NCBI GenBank assembly: GCA_022410635.1 | Contig: JAJVDF010000133.1 | Location: 614,804-678,803 of the forward strand | DNA: 64,000 bases | Reading direction: 5' to 3' | Source of the DNA: Tretioscincus oriximinensis | Taxonomy: Eukaryota > Chordata > Lepidosauria > Squamata > Gymnophthalmidae | In this document: piece by piece, positions 1 through 13,500 of the stretch | Layout of the letters: each line of letters begins with the position of its first letter | Numbering within the stretch: position 1 is the first letter of the stretch | The notes under the pieces: generated by a model | Told to the model about the DNA's origin: nothing | Seen by the model: only the letters and a program-made list of their open reading frames with translations | Database searches by the model: none | Program-made: the position numbers and the translations under genes

Positions 1-560
1 TCAAGTGGAACAACTTTTTCCTTGCATATATAAGGGTAAACAAAATTGCAACGTGATCCCAAAGTCCAGAAGCACACGAAGTACTAAACGGGCCTTGAAT
101 TGCATTTGAAGTATTTTTTTTTAAAAAAAAAATACTCAGGTTAAGAGTAATTCCCCTTTCCCCTTCCCAACGGACAATGCAAAAGATCAACCTTGTGTGC
201 AGAAAAATCAACAACACTTTACAAAAACACACATTTTTTTGGACAGTATATCTGTTTGAAAAAAAGATCTCTTCATCCCTTATTCAAGATCTAGTGATAT
301 ATTTTCATATTTGTGAGAATAACACCAACATTTGCTGACCTGAAATTGAAACTTATAACTTTCCTGTTACTATTTAAAAACCAGCGCCTGGCCTACAATT
401 TTAATGTGGTTCTCAAACCTGCTGCAATGCTTGGAAACATAAACGTACAGCAGCTACTTTGGAACAAATGCATGTAAGTGCTCTTGACATTTTCCCAGAT
501 ACTGAAAGGTTCTAATTTACAGGCCTATACCAAAAGAATGAATATAAGAATAGAGGAGAC
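1..560. other. Unassigned AT-rich sequence at window start
   Basis: Contains poly-T/poly-A runs near 112-130 but no ORF, splice pattern or repeat that I recognise. In human the next gene on this side is TARS2; nothing here resembles it. Confidence 0.3.
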
Positions 561-1135
561 ATGTTCAAGTTTAGTCTTCTGTCTCACCCAGTGACCCACC
601 AGTTACGTCTGGACATCACAAGCAGATGAAGAAGGAAAAACCTTCATTTTCTCTTCACTCTCTGCATATGGCCTTCAGCCCATCTCTACAATCTGCCGCC
701 ATCTGTTCTATAGCTGTCCTTCCATAATCAAGAGGAACGCTGCTAAATCTGAGCATCCCGTCCCACCCAGTGGCCCGCCAGTTGCTTCTGGGCTTNTCAA
801 GCAAAAATCAAAACCTGCTCTCGTCACCATGCAGATGGCCTCTCGAGCCTGGAGGAAGCGCCTTAGCCATCCATTCTAGCATCCATTGGTGCAGATAGCT
901 TCCATGAACTTGTTTGATCTCTTCTTGAAGCCATCCAGGTTGGTCATTATCACCAGTCAATTCTACAGGCCAGGGATCCCCCGGGTGGGCAAATACTTCC
1001 CCTTGCCCATCCTAACTCTTCCGTTCCTCAGCTTCAAGGAGTGCCCCTTAGGTTGCAGGTGTGATCATAGGAATCAAACGTACAGGTTCAACTCTAAATA
1101 TTGCCAGGAGAATCTCCTGAATATTGCATCTGTCC
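561..1135 (-). repeat. CR1 tail fragments followed by a CR1 ORF fragment
   Basis: 565-640 and 745-830 are diverged CR1 3'-tail pieces (the TCTCACCCAGTGGCCCACCAG motif). 830-1130 is antisense to the CR1 region ahead of the 3' UTR (compare 12780-12960 and 63290-63480). Confidence 0.65.
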
Positions 1136-3183
1136 ACCATACGTCTCCTGCTCACTCTACCATGGGAGCCTTTGAGGACTGGACAAAACATTTATCTGTG
1201 TGCAGGGGCCCATCAGTGCCCCTAGGCATCTCAAGCAGAAGGGAAAAGCTTCAACTGTTCCCCACGGCCACCTGATCTGCTATCACACGTCTTTCTAATC
1301 TTTCTAATCATGAGTGTGTCTCAGAAGCTACAAATCTCAAACCCTTCCCTTAGGAAAACACGGCTCCAGATTCAGATGTAGATGAATGACATATCCCCTA
1401 AGCCACGGCCATCCTGGCCAACGTCAAAGGAAGACCATCAGTGCAGAAGACAGCTAAGTGAATTTAGGCTCATAGCAAGCATCAAGAGAAAAAGGAAAGG
1501 GTCTCAGTTATTGGCAGGCTTGTCAGTTTTCCAAAACCATTCAAATTCAGGAAAGAAGTCCCAAGTCTCAAGCACAGGTTCAGCTCAAAAGAACATTAAG
1601 TCACACTCCACCTGGGCTTAAGGAGCTACTTGCAAAATAGGCTTCATGTTGAGATACACTTGGTTTTACCAAAAAAGAAGTCTTCCATTTTGTCAATGAA
1701 ATGCATTAAAAGAGGAAGCAAGAAAAAGCTTTGGTTGCTATCAAACCTGAACGTAAGAACCTAAGAGGAGCCCTGCTGAAAGGGGCCAGAGCCCATCTAG
1801 TTCAGCATTCTGTCTCATTCAGTGGCCAACCTGGAAACTTCTAAATAAACATATTGGATGTAGATGCTTTAACTCCACAGCACAGCTTTTTTAGCTTTAA
1901 CATGGACAAAATAATCACAGACTAGAAGCAACATAACCTATGTGCTCCAAAGCTGTGGCCAGCGATAGATTTTCCTAGCTTCTGAAATGAAAGCAACTTC
2001 CCTCTTGGAATATAAGCCTGAGCAATAAGGAGGCTGGAGAAGATCCAATGTTGGGAATGCCCTTGAGCAAAGACCCTCTTGTAGCTCCATCATCTTTCTT
2101 GATCTCCCCACGACATCTTCAAATGCAATTCCCTAAACTCTTCTGTTGGGCCAAGATGTATGAAGCGTAGAAGAGGCCTTATGAAGGAAACAAAAGTCCT
2201 CATTGCTCAGAATTCTCCAGTATCTGATATAAGAAGCACATTATCAGATCTGCCCATCTCAGTAGACCAGAACAAAAAATCCATTCCTTGGAAAGTTGGA
2301 GCAATGCCGAATAATAATAGGATGGATGGATGGTTGACAAGGACTCTGGTGAGTCAATGGAAGAGCTATGAAGACAGGTCAAGATGGCAAGCAACCATCC
2401 AACTAACCCTGGAGATCAGCTGGGGGCATCTAACCACTTATGGCCAAGCCTGGTAGCCGTTGCCAAATTACATGGCAGTAAAGTCTGGAACTTAACTTGT
2501 GGTTTAATTGGAAGAAGAGCCCCAAGCAAGAGTTCCACCAAAGCAGCATTGCCTTCCTTTTGCAAGATCCAGATATTTTTGTTTGGAAGACATGGTGTGG
2601 CTAATGGGTAATCAGCAGAAAGCCACCACCACTCCAGCATAGGTGCCTCTACCCTTTCCTCATCTTCTAAGGCTGGAATCTTCCCCACAAAGGTAGAGAG
2701 AACCTTTGGCCTCCTCTCCATGTTGCCAGCTCTAGAACCCCAACTGTGAAAAGCCCTGTAGGACACAGGCTACGTTGAGAGAAACTGAAAGCTTTCGAAA
2801 CTTTGCTCTTGTCTGGTCAACTGGTGGGAAAGGTGAATCCCACCCTTTGGGAAAAACTGCAACTCAAGAGCAGGGAGGCATTTCGAAGAGCTTCCAAAAC
2901 ACACGTCCAACAACATGAAACCAGACATCAAGATCCTTGGATCCTAGTGCTGACAAACAGCTCAAATGGCTCCAAGTCAAGGAACTCCATTTGTAAAAGA
3001 CTGGGATGCATCAGTGCCCGCAACTGGAAACCATAGAAGCACTGGGCAAGTGATTGGGCTGTTCAGAACGGTCAGCTTTCCTTTCTGTGTGCATGGGAAG
3101 AGAAAAGACGCATTCACTGCACTGCAGTCCTTCCGGAAAGCTAAGGCAAATAAGCAATATTGGCATGTTTATTCTTCAGAAAA
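1136..3183. other. Intergenic, mostly unassigned; one CR1 tail
   Basis: 1755-1845 is a CR1 3' tail on the minus strand (AACCTAAGAGGAGCCCTGCT). The remainder, including several ORFs of 60-130 codons, has no similarity I recognise and no coding bias. Confidence 0.4.
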
Positions 3184-3945
3184 ACGGAATAGGAACCCTT
3201 CTGGATCAGACCACAGCTATCTAATCCATCGTTCTGTATTACAAAGTAGTCCACCATTCGGTTCTGGACATCCTAACTTCCTCTCCAACCTGGAGATGTT
3301 AGCTAGGCATCTTTTTTGGGTAGACACTGATTCACCTGCCCCCCCCCCCCCGTGAAGTAAGAAGCCTGTTGGCTCTAGCTCCAGTCCATATAGCCCAGGA
3401 TCCAATCTCACACAGTGGCCCACCATCTCAAACAGGAGAAAACATATGCATTCTATCTAGCAGACACATTTATTCACAAGAACATCAGAGTAGCCCTGCT
3501 GGATGGGGCTACAGCCCATCTAGTCCAGCCTCCTGTCTCACTCAGTGGCCCACCTGGGCATCTCAAGCAAGTGGAGGCAAAACCTTCACCTGATTGGTTC
3601 TTGGAGTAGGAATTTGCCATCCGCATACTAGTGTAGACTATGGCAGGCCCCATAGTCTAGACTGCCATGTGGATGACCNAAATGGAGCCTGTCATAGTGT
3701 GGACTGGCTGGGTAGACTGAGCCTCAGAGGAGCCCTGATTATTGGGGCTAAGGCCCATCTAGTTTCACCCAGGGTCCATTCACTAGGATGTGGATGANAG
3801 GTCATAAGAGGAGCCATGCTGAATGGGCCACATCCCATCTAGTCCAGCCTTCTGCCTCACCCAGCAGCCCATGGACTGACCCTGGGCATCCCAGTCAGAA
3901 AAAGGAGACAATATCTTCACCTGCTCTTGGCTCCCAAACAGCCTT
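3184..3945 (-). repeat. Composite CR1-tail and palindrome repeats
   Basis: At least three units. The clearest, 3478-3710, is a minus-strand CR1 tail, then CTTGGAGTAGGAATTTGCC, then an inverted pair around ACTATGGCAGGCC and its complement. 3727-3800 and 3800-3935 repeat the tail. A poly-C run lies at 3339-3351. Confidence 0.7.
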
Positions 3946-4314
3946 TGAAGGCCTCCTGCCTCCCTATCCAACTTGAAGACATTTCAAGGTTCTTTAGTTT
4001 CCTAGCAAACATGTTCCACGCAACATCCTGTACTAACCAACCAAGGCTTTGTACAGATATGGGTGGGTCTGCAATTCAAAGGCCCATTGTATGCAACACA
4101 ACCTCCCTGACAAGCTTCAAAAAGTGGCCACCTTTTAACCGACAGGCACCCCAAAGAGGGGCAAATGTGAGATTTGCTTACAGCACCAAAAAGAAATAGA
4201 AATTCCCAGCCCTTTCCTNCCGTGAATGGCTCCCATGCGAAGTCAAGGAAAAGCCGACCTGGCGTTTGTGCATTTCCCTTTCTAGAAATGGAGTCCACAC
4301 CAAGTCAAGAACAC

Positions 4315-4320
4315 TTTATT
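4315..4320 (-). terminator. Candidate most distal AATAAA for RPRD2
   Basis: The minus strand reads GTACATAAATAAAGTGTTC about 3.5 kb after the stop. This arrangement is typical of mRNA 3' ends, and repeat debris resumes shortly beyond it. Confidence 0.45.
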
Positions 4321-4804
4321 TATGTACAATACAAAAAGAGGAAGAAAGGATGGCTGTTTGGGAAGGGCAAGAGCAGTTTCCTATGGATCCCTTCAGGTGG
4401 ACGCTGCTTGGAAAAATAACCTGAAGCCACTCTTGGCCCGGCTTCTAGAAGCCTCAGCACCTGCCCTTAGGGGTAACACAGTCTCACTTCCACCAAGGGG
4501 GCCTCCGCTGGCCTGTGGAACAGGTGGACGTTCTTCCATCTTCTCAAAACCCATCGTCTAGAATCCGTTCTTCGTCTGTCTTCTTAACATTACAGCTCCA
4601 TACCTGGCCAGGCCCTGGTACTGCAGGGGCTGCTGAACTACCATTCCCATGAGCTTCATCGGTGAGGAGGGTGGGCAACAAGGCATTCTGGGAGATGCAG
4701 TATCATAACCCTGGAGAGGCCGGCCTGGCTCATCCGTTCCCCTATTGCACATGTGGCGGAGGACTTGCTAACAAGAAGAGGTTCAAAACATTCAAGCGGG
4801 TTAT

Positions 4805-4810
4805 TTTATT
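4805..4810 (-). terminator. Candidate distal AATAAA for RPRD2
   Basis: The minus strand reads AATAAAATAACC about 3.0 kb after the stop, in unique sequence. Confidence 0.45.
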
Positions 4811-7553
4811 AAGGGTGTTAATATACAGTGAAGAGGGGCAGGCGCAGCTCTTACCGCTGCGTCTCCCCCCAAGCGCCGTGCGTCGCCGACGCTTCCCGCC
4901 CAATGAAACATGTGGAAACAAACCAGCAAACGTTTTCCTCTTCTTAAAACAGGCACAAAATCAGAATAATTATAATGTAATCATAAAACGCACATCAACT
5001 ATTTACAGCAATGGTAAAACGGCAGCTCCAGCCTGCTTCCTGCTGCCAAAGAGGTTCCCACTGGGTGGGAAATGAAGTCGGGGGTTTAATTCGGATTAAG
5101 AAGGGAGGTTCTCAGTGGAAACACGCTGCGTGTCCCAAGGTCAAAATGCAAACTCAAAAAGAACTACAAGTCCCAGCATCCCATTTCCAGCTCCTCCCCC
5201 TCCTAGACAGAATTCTGAAAGAGGAAGGCAGGGAGTTGTAGTTCAGGACATCTGGATGGTTGGCAAGAGAGATCCAATTGTTAAGGGAGGGTGCTAAGGA
5301 GGACCAAAAGGAGAGGGGAAGTGGTCCAATGACCCAAGGGATGTGGATTGCTCTCACATCCAACCCAACCTCTGGATTTTTGAAACAGCTGGAAAGACAA
5401 CAGGGGGCTTTCCATGCTCTCTGGGAGGTTCTGCCCCTTGCAAGAGATGATAAATGGATCTGATGAAAAATATCTGTCATTTATTTCCTCCTTTCCTCTC
5501 CCTACTTCCTCTTTTAGCCAAAGGAAGTTGGAAGGAAAATTAAAACAAAAACAGAAAAAACAACCCAAAATTTGCTAGATAGGAAAAAGATTTTCAGCTC
5601 AACCAAACTAAATATGTTTTTTTTTTACATTTTTATATTTACATGGCCGTCAGTAGTTACATGTGAACATTTGAAACCCAAAGCAGGAAAGTTGGGTAGA
5701 GTTGAAAGTAAGTTGAGAGAAGGAAGGCGGGAGACCTTGCTGATAAAAGGGGTCGCCTTCTTTTTTTTCACAAGGTTGGGAATTTTTTTAGCTCGTAGGA
5801 TTTTATCCTGCAAAATGCCCGTCTACGACCCTCTTCGTTTCTAGCTCTGTCACAACAACCCAACTCTTTCTCCCCACCTTCAGATTTTTCTTAAGAAATT
5901 GAAAGATAAAAAGGAAGAAAATTGCTACTGACAGGGAGCAGCAAAAATAATTCACATTTCTTAGCAGGAGGGTAGGGAAAAAGGAATCTAAAGTAAAACA
6001 AAAAAAAAGCAACACACATATATGCCCACAGAATCCACACTCAACCTCTATCAATCGCCAATACCGTTCCCAAGAGATGTATGGCGGTCTGGGTCAGGGG
6101 CCCAATCCACCAGACCTCCTTCACTCCACAGGGTGGGAGCTTTCTAATGGAATCCCATTGTTTTCATTCCATTTCATTTCCCCATAAGATCCTCCAGATA
6201 GAGAAAGATGAATCAGGGATCAGGAGCTGAAGAANCCATGAAATTATGGGATGGGGTGGTTGGGAGAAAAGGTGAAAATGGGTGGTGGTGTGAGAAAGAC
6301 CAGCCACTTGAAATATTTAGGAAAACATCTTTGTTCTCTGCGAGCACTATTTGAGGTCTAGGTGTGCATGGAACGAACAAGGCTGCCCAACTCTGAAGGA
6401 TTTCTGGGAATTGTAGTTTGGGGAAACAGGCTTTAAACCTTCAGGGCTCACAAGTAGCAACACTTAGCTGGGAAGCACCAGTTTTGCCCTTATTAAAAAG
6501 CAACACACTAGTTTGGAACGGATCCATAGCAAGTGTGAAGCCCAAACTGCCATGTGCCACCAAAAGGCAGGTATCTTCAAGGCCCAATGTCTCTCTCAAT
6601 ACCATGAGACAGAGCCTAGCACTCCGCACTGGAGGATGCCTTTCCTGGACAAAGGGGAAAGCAAAGGAAGGGCAGAAGAGAGAGAGAAGAAAGAGAAAAC
6701 CAATCCTGATACTCCCCAAGGGTTCTACTGAAGAAGAATCAGACTTAGCACGAGACCAGCACAGATGGCAGAGGAACGGACATGTTGAGTTACATAGCCT
6801 ACACCTCTGTGGCCAAGGTGTGTGACAAACTTGCACAGGGGAACCTAAAGGTGTAGCTAAGCTGCTTATCTGTCCTGACAGTTCACATGTCCTTGGGTTG
6901 CTCATTTCTTAAGAGCTAAGAATGCATCTCCACAGTGCAAGACACCCATTTGGAAGAAGGAACTCCTACCTCGCTATCGAGCGGGGCCATTGGAGCGGTT
7001 CTGCCTGAACTATGGTCTCCAAGGAGGCATCTTTCCAAGAAAAAGTGGGAAGATGCAGGAGACCAAAACTTCCTGCCTTGTGTTGACTATAAGCAGGGGA
7101 AGAAACTATATGCGTGGTGGAAATGATCCCAAGAAGGGGCCACTTAGAGACATTATCCACGCAGGTCACCGTTCAGAGAAGCCTGCAAGATGTTCTAAAG
7201 AATCTCCGATGAGGAAAGAATTAAATAAGTGGAAAGGGTGTTTTCTTAGCTACACATCATCATAGTAAGCCTTGTTTTTTTTCCAGTTGAGCTGAGATCA
7301 GGTGACCCCAAATGAGGGAAAAAAGGGCAAATGCGGACGTTATCTTCGTCCAAGAGCCGCTTGAGATACAAACAGGAACAAAACAGGAAAATCCTACGTC
7401 CATCTCAAATCAATGGAAGGAAGCTGAATTTGGGGGGGGCTCTTGTGTCATTTTTCATAGGTAAAAGTGAGCACCGGGGGCTACTTCCCGTTATCAAGAA
7501 CTTTTTCGGCTCAAAACAAAATGAAAACCCCACGTTGGACGAATGGAACGGCT

Positions 7554-7559
7554 TTTATT
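7554..7559 (-). terminator. Candidate proximal AATAAA for RPRD2
   Basis: TTTATT on the plus strand, AATAAA on the minus strand, about 280 bases after the stop. It could give a short 3' UTR. Confidence 0.35.
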
Positions 7560-7839
7560 TAAACGACCACTCTTGAAATGGAATTCGTAACCGACGGTGG
7601 GAAAACGGGGCGTGTGTGCTTTCTTCTAGAAATTTCAGCCAACAGATAAAGAACTCCAAGAACCAACAAAATGAAACAACACAGGTGAGAGGTGAGGAGG
7701 AAGAAGTAAGAAGGAAAAGGTGCCTATTGGATTAGAGAACATACCTTAAGGAAGGCGGGAAGAGGTAGGAGGGGGAAGGTTATTATAAAACAAAAGTGAA
7801 CTTTCACTTCTCTGTCTGAAAATTCAGGAACGCCTTTGT

Positions 7840-10529
7840 TCAGTACCTGGGAGGAAAGAAGGGGCGCTTGGGCGCAAAGAAGGGGTGCCCCCTGGCAAAT
7901 GGGGGGCGAGGCCTTTTTAGATTGTTGAAGGGGTCTCTGTTTAAGAACATTTCCCTGGGCCTGAAATCTGGCCTCTGGTTCCTCATGCCCAGCCCACCTC
8001 GGTTTGCGGTCTCTCGGAGAGGCGGCACAGGAGAGCCGATGTTAAGGGCTGAGCCCAGTGGATCTCTCGAAAGGAGGGGCAGGCCTAGGTTCTCCCGCGC
8101 CCGGCCGAGGGACTGATCTTGATCCCGAGATGATCCTGGCTGCAGGCTAAAAGGATCTTTCATTGTTCCTTGGTGGACAGCCCCGTGTTCTGCATTGAGG
8201 GGAGGAGCCGGAAATGGAAGGCCAAGGTCCCCGGGAGGGGGCGGAGGGCTGGAGAAGGGGACGCTGCTGTGTTCCCCAGGCAGAGGAGGAGGTGGCTGGG
8301 CAGGGAAGGGAATGCCACCACGTTCCAAGGAAGGCGGCGGGGGTGGAGGAACTGCGTGAGGCAGCGCTAGCGGGGAAGAGGAATCCTTTGAGAAAGGGCT
8401 GGTACGATCCACTGACGGCATCCGTGGTGGAGGGACCGAGTGATCCCTCGGGAAAAGGGTGCCAAGATCTTTTGGCGGCAGCGACTGAGGCCCTGAGGGG
8501 GGCGGCCCCATTTGGTCCCTGGGGAAAGCAGTTCCGTGCTCTAACGGAGGGGGTGGCATGTGACGGTCAAAGGTGGCAGGGAACCCGCCTGCTCTGAAAC
8601 TGTTGACGTTCTCCTGAAATGGCGGCACACGGTCTTTGTACTGGCCCGGGAAGCCAGCCATGTTGCCGGCACCGCCAGCCCCACCTGTGAGGGAGGACAT
8701 CTCAGTTGCGCTCGAAGGACCGTTATCAAAGGTACCGCCTGCGTTTCTTAATTCAAACCATCCCCCTCGGCCTGTTTCGCGCCCATGTCCTCGAGCGCCT
8801 TTCCCCAGAACCCTGATGGACTCCACCCTCTGAATGGGTTCCCCCGACATTCCCCGGCTGGAGGCATTGTGGTAACCTAGGGTCTCTATGGGGGCTCCTT
8901 TCTCCTCCGTGCTATCAGGCAGGTCTAAGCAGGAGGACGACACCCTGGTCTCGATCCGGTAATGCTCCTCAGGTTGCTTCGGCTGCTCTCCTGAGGCGGA
9001 GACCCCAGCCTGGCTAAGGCCCGGGGCCCCGGGGCCCTCCCCCGAGCCCACCTTGGGGACCTGACTGAAATGCTTGCTCTCCTCAGAGGGTTTACGTGAG
9101 GCGTTTTTAAGCATATTTTTAAACTCGATGGTTGACGTAGCAGAGACGGAAGACGCGACGGGCTTCTCTGCACCAGGCGCGGAGAGTCTCTTGGCTGGGG
9201 CTGCAAGTGGGTTTTGGGGGGAGAAAAGTGAGCGGTGGGGTAACAAGTGCGGAGAATCGGGATACTGCTTCTGCTGCATGGATTTGGATAAGCTACTGTG
9301 ATTGGAATCTGGTGGGAAGAAGACGTCGTTCTTACTTGGAGTGGGGGACGCGTCCGAGCCAGAGTCATTCCCTCGCAAGCCGTAGCTTCCGTACATGCCA
9401 GGGGAGGGCAGCGTCTCACAGCCTTCGCCCTGCTCNTGGAGAGCTCTCAAAGACGGAGGAAAAGCCGGTTTCAGGCCAAACCCTGAGGCTCTTTGACCGT
9501 AACTGGACATGACAGGCTGGTACTCGGAAGGGTCCGAATGCTTGCCAGACTTCAGGATGGATTTTGAGGGGAGCTTCTCCAAGTTCTCCAAGGCAGAAGG
9601 AGGAGGACCAGAATAATCAAAGTCCCGGTAATCTTCGTCCTCCTGGAAGGAGGTGTCCGGGTAGAACTTCTCCTGCGGAGACTCCATCAAGGAGGAAGGC
9701 AGTTCTATCCCTTCGGAGGACGGTTTGTAGCCTCTTGCCGGAGATTCTCGGCTCAGACCGAAAGACCTGTATGCCGTGTTAGACATCTCTGGGCCGTAGC
9801 TGTCGTCCCTGCTCTGGAGCGGCGAGCGGGTGCTGCTTGGTGTCGAAGATCCGGGACTGATGATCTTTGAGAGCAGCGACATGGTGTCGACGTTACTGGA
9901 AGAAGGCTTATCCATGATTTCGTCTTGGGTGGGCGTCCCACTGCGTTCGTCACGCACGGGGGTCCCGTCAACGTTGTCTATGGAAGTGCTGGTGGGTCCG
10001 CGGTTGAAGTCAGAAGTGGAGGGATGGCTCTCAGGGGGCACACTGGACCCCAAGCCACTCAAGATTGGGATGTTCAGGTTCAAGCCACTGAAGCCTGGGT
10101 TCCCCTTCAAGAAATTGTGTATCTTCATTTCCAGGCTAGGAGAAGTCGGCTCCGACTCCATCTTAGTTTCAGAGATCTCAGAAGACTGGCTGGTCAGGTT
10201 CTCTGGGGGCCGAAGGGAAGGGCTGTTGGCACGCGAGGTGGCGTACGCTAGGGAGTTGGCGGGAGGTTTGAGAGTGGTGTTAGGGTGGCCCCCTGTGCTC
10301 TGGGCGGGAGGGACCTTGTTGACAGAGGTGGAAGAAACTTCAGCTGAAGAGGAAGAGTTTGGGGAGTAGCCAAAGCTCTGGGCTGAGAAAGGTGGAGCGG
10401 TGGAGGAAAGGTTCCTTCCCTTCCCAGAAGAAACAGCTGCGGTGGCCGGCGATGGCAGCGTACTCTGAGGCACCANCTCGCTGGGCTGGGCCGTGTTCCC
10501 ACTCACGCTCTGGAGGAACGACGACAGAC
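7840..10529 (-). CDS. RPRD2: RPRD2 terminal coding exon 11
   Basis: A single 2690-base exon encoding residues 562-1457. Conserved blocks include [97 protein letters not shown] and [20 protein letters not shown]. After these comes a proline-run region (five or six consecutive Pro, several times) and the C-terminal [14 protein letters not shown]. Two N bases leave codons at 9435 (CAN, His or Gln) and 10476 (NTG) undefined. The acceptor is CTCTTAG. Confidence 0.96.
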
Positions 10530-13500
10530 CTAAGAGGAAACATGGGAGTGAGGCATTGAGGCAAAGGCATCCACAAGGTTTTAATTTATTTGTTTATTTA
10601 TATATATTTATACCCCACCCTATAGCTGAAGGTCTCAAGAGTTCCCCACACTCCTTTGTGAGCCCCAAGCCAACCCTTAGGGTTTACTCGTTTGCTTCCC
10701 CCGGGCATTGAGGAGGCGAAGAATCGGAGTTTTATACGCTGCCCTTCTCCCCCGAAGAGACTTAAAGCAGCTTCTTCTGTTATTGTGCACGCAAAGCCTT
10801 ACATCTACCCCCACCACATAGTGATTCATTTACTTGCTGTTATTTGCTTTCGAACAGCTAGGTTGGCTGAGGCCAGTAGAGGGCGCTCATCCCTCTTCAT
10901 GGTACACACACACACAAGGGCTCAACTGCCGACCTCTCTGTTGAAGACTGTTGCTCTTAACCTTTGCACCACTGTACCACCAGAGTGTCAGCCATTTCAA
11001 GATCGGAGTCCAGCTCCCCAAATCCCTGGTGGCCCCCTGCATTCTCTTATAAATGAAGCCCTTTACCTTGCAACCCGGGGGCCGCCTGGGCCTGCGTCTT
11101 TGAGAGCACGGAGAGAATGCTCTCAGGGGTTATCTCCACCTTGGAGAAGATGTTGGCTAAAGGGTTGGGAGGCGCTGATGCAGGGGCTGGCCCTGGGGCC
11201 TTCAGGCTGGATGTCAGCGATGAGGGGCTTGTCGGTATGCTAGGAGAGGGTCTTGAGGCAGGGGAGACACCTGGGAGGAGAGAAGACCACATAGCATGGA
11301 AAAGGATCGGACCGCCAGGCATACAATGCAGCTTTAAACTTCGGGGGAAGAACGTGGCAGCTACGGAAATGTAGGCAATAGTAATCATAGCATAACCTCT
11401 GTCCACAGCTTGCATTAAAGTGAAGGGGACCCTTTTTCCACCAGAGGCCAACAATACGTGGGCCCCTCCTGCCCAGGCCACACCACACACTCACATGCCG
11501 CCTCCCCACCCCCAGACACACGCAATCATGGACTGTTCCCCTCGTCCCCTTGCCCCTCCCTCGTTAAGCCAGGGAAACCTAATGGCTTTTGGGAAAGCAG
11601 GCTGCAGGCGAGACCAAATGGTCCCACAGCCCAGGGCAAGCAAACACAGAGTGGGAAGGGTTTTATTGTGCCACCTGGACAGCAAAGTGGATAGTTAAAC
11701 TTGATTTCCTATAGATGCAAAAGGCAAAACGACGTTTTGAAATGCAGGCATAGAAGCAGCAGCCGTTCAGATTTATAATCCTTCCGCAGTTTTTCTGACC
11801 ATCTGGGCTGAACTTTCAAGGCCTGGAAAAGCACTTATGAAAGCAGGGCTTCCCAGGCGCCCTAGAAAAGTGACACCCACAAAAAGACTAAGCAGCGGAG
11901 GACCTGCAGCAAGGCTACNGCCCACAGTCTCCCCAGAGGGCCAGCCAGAAGCTCCAGGCCTCTCCCCAGGGCCACACCCTCTCACCTGTGTTCTTCATAA
12001 CNGATGTCAAGCTGCTCAGAATGGAGCTGATCTTAGCCAAGTCCACGTTGGCCAGGTTGGGCAAGGCGAAGGCAGGCGACTGCGGAAGGGGCGCTGGGGT
12101 GGACGGCTTGGGGGTCGGAGGAGTGACCGGTGTCGGAGCTGGGGTTGCCGTGCCCACTGTGGTGGGGGTTGTAGCCGCCATGGTGGATGGGGACATCTTG
12201 GGGGTGCTGTCCGTCATCTTTGCAGGGGCCACCGTCAAAGCATCTGGCTTCTCCTTTCTCTCTTCCACTAGTGTCAAAGGCAAGAAAGGGCAAAATAAGA
12301 GGCAGCCNAGGAAGGAAGGGCCAAGATGGTGGTCGAATGGAGACACCACTTAAAACGCCCCCCTCTCTTCCCTTGCTGTGGCTTCCAGCAGCTTCTGAGC
12401 CACCTGCAAGGCTGGCAGCCACCATTCCATCTTCCTGCCACTCAGCACAATGATTTCTATGCTTATGGAAGAACCTAAGAGGATCCCCTACTGAACCAGG
12501 CCATAGGCCATCCATTCCAGCAGGTTCTCTCACCCAGTGGCTCATCCAAATGCCAGTATAGACTATGGCAGACCCCATTCAGGGCCTGCCATTGTCTACT
12601 CTAGCTTACAGATGGCAGGTCATAAGAGGAGCCCTGCTGAATGGAGCCAGAGGCCATCTAGTCCAGCCTTCTGTCTCACCCAGCACTCAGCAAAACCCTC
12701 ACCTGTTCTTGCCTCCCAGGAATTTTGCCTGTTGCTTCATCCTAGTAGTTGTTTATACCCTTGATGTCCAATGAACTTGTCTAATCATGTCTTAAAACTA
12801 TCTGGGCTGCTAGCTACCATCATTCTAGGAGTTAATTCCACATGCCGATGATCCTTTGGGTGACAAATATCTTTTCCCTTGCCTGTCCTCTCTCTTCTGC
12901 CCATCAGCTTCAAGGAAGGCCCCCTGGTCCTAGTGTTATGCAAAAGAGAAANTTTTTTTTTTCACTATTCACCTTACCCATCCCGGNCATGGTTTTGTAC
13001 ACGTCAATCAGATCACCTCTCAAACGCTGTCTTCAAGGTAGAAGAGGCCTAACTTGCATCCTGTTTTCATAAGGAGGTGCTCCAGTCCCCAGATCCTTTG
13101 CTTGGCCCTTTTTTGCTTTTATGCTTGAGACCCGATTCGTGACCCAACCCCTGCGACCCCTCCATGCCCTCCTGGGAACGGTTGGGTCATTCCTGCCCAC
13201 TCTTCTGCTGTCCTTCCTGGAGCCTATGGGGAGGCACAACTCTTCTTGAAAAAAATTACCAATAATCTTTGGGGCCTCATCTTCTGTGTCCGAGAGCTCC
13301 ATGTCCTCCACGTCCCGGTTGTCAGAGGGGGGCTCCGGAGAAGGCGATTTCTCTTTCTTGGCCTCTGTGGCTGGAGAATGCTCCTCCTCTCCCATGCCTG
13401 GGAAGGGAGACTCGGAGCCCGTGGGGGACGGGGCATCCATGCTGGGCGAGGGCACCGGGGACTCTTCGGGGTCTGGCAGAGTCGCCTTCAACTGGTCCAG

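Larger units (their letters stand above)
4310..7839 (-). other. RPRD2: Probable RPRD2 3' UTR
   Basis: About 3.5 kb downstream of the stop with almost no CR1/SINE debris, unlike the DNA on either side, and ending at sites that look like polyadenylation signals on the minus strand. A long 3' UTR of this order would fit human RPRD2 as I recall it. It contains ACTACA...CCCA inverted elements near 4635-4703 and 5161-5244. The boundaries are inference. Confidence 0.55.

Noticed and set aside
1..4300. Possible TARS2 or another gene at the left end
   Set aside because: No aminoacyl-tRNA synthetase motif, splice-linked ORFs or other recognisable protein. The ORFs overlap CR1 debris or have no coding character.
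7868..10369. Many plus-strand and off-frame ORFs across RPRD2 exon 11
   Set aside because: Shadows of the long GC-rich exon, whose minus-strand frame has strong homology over its whole length.
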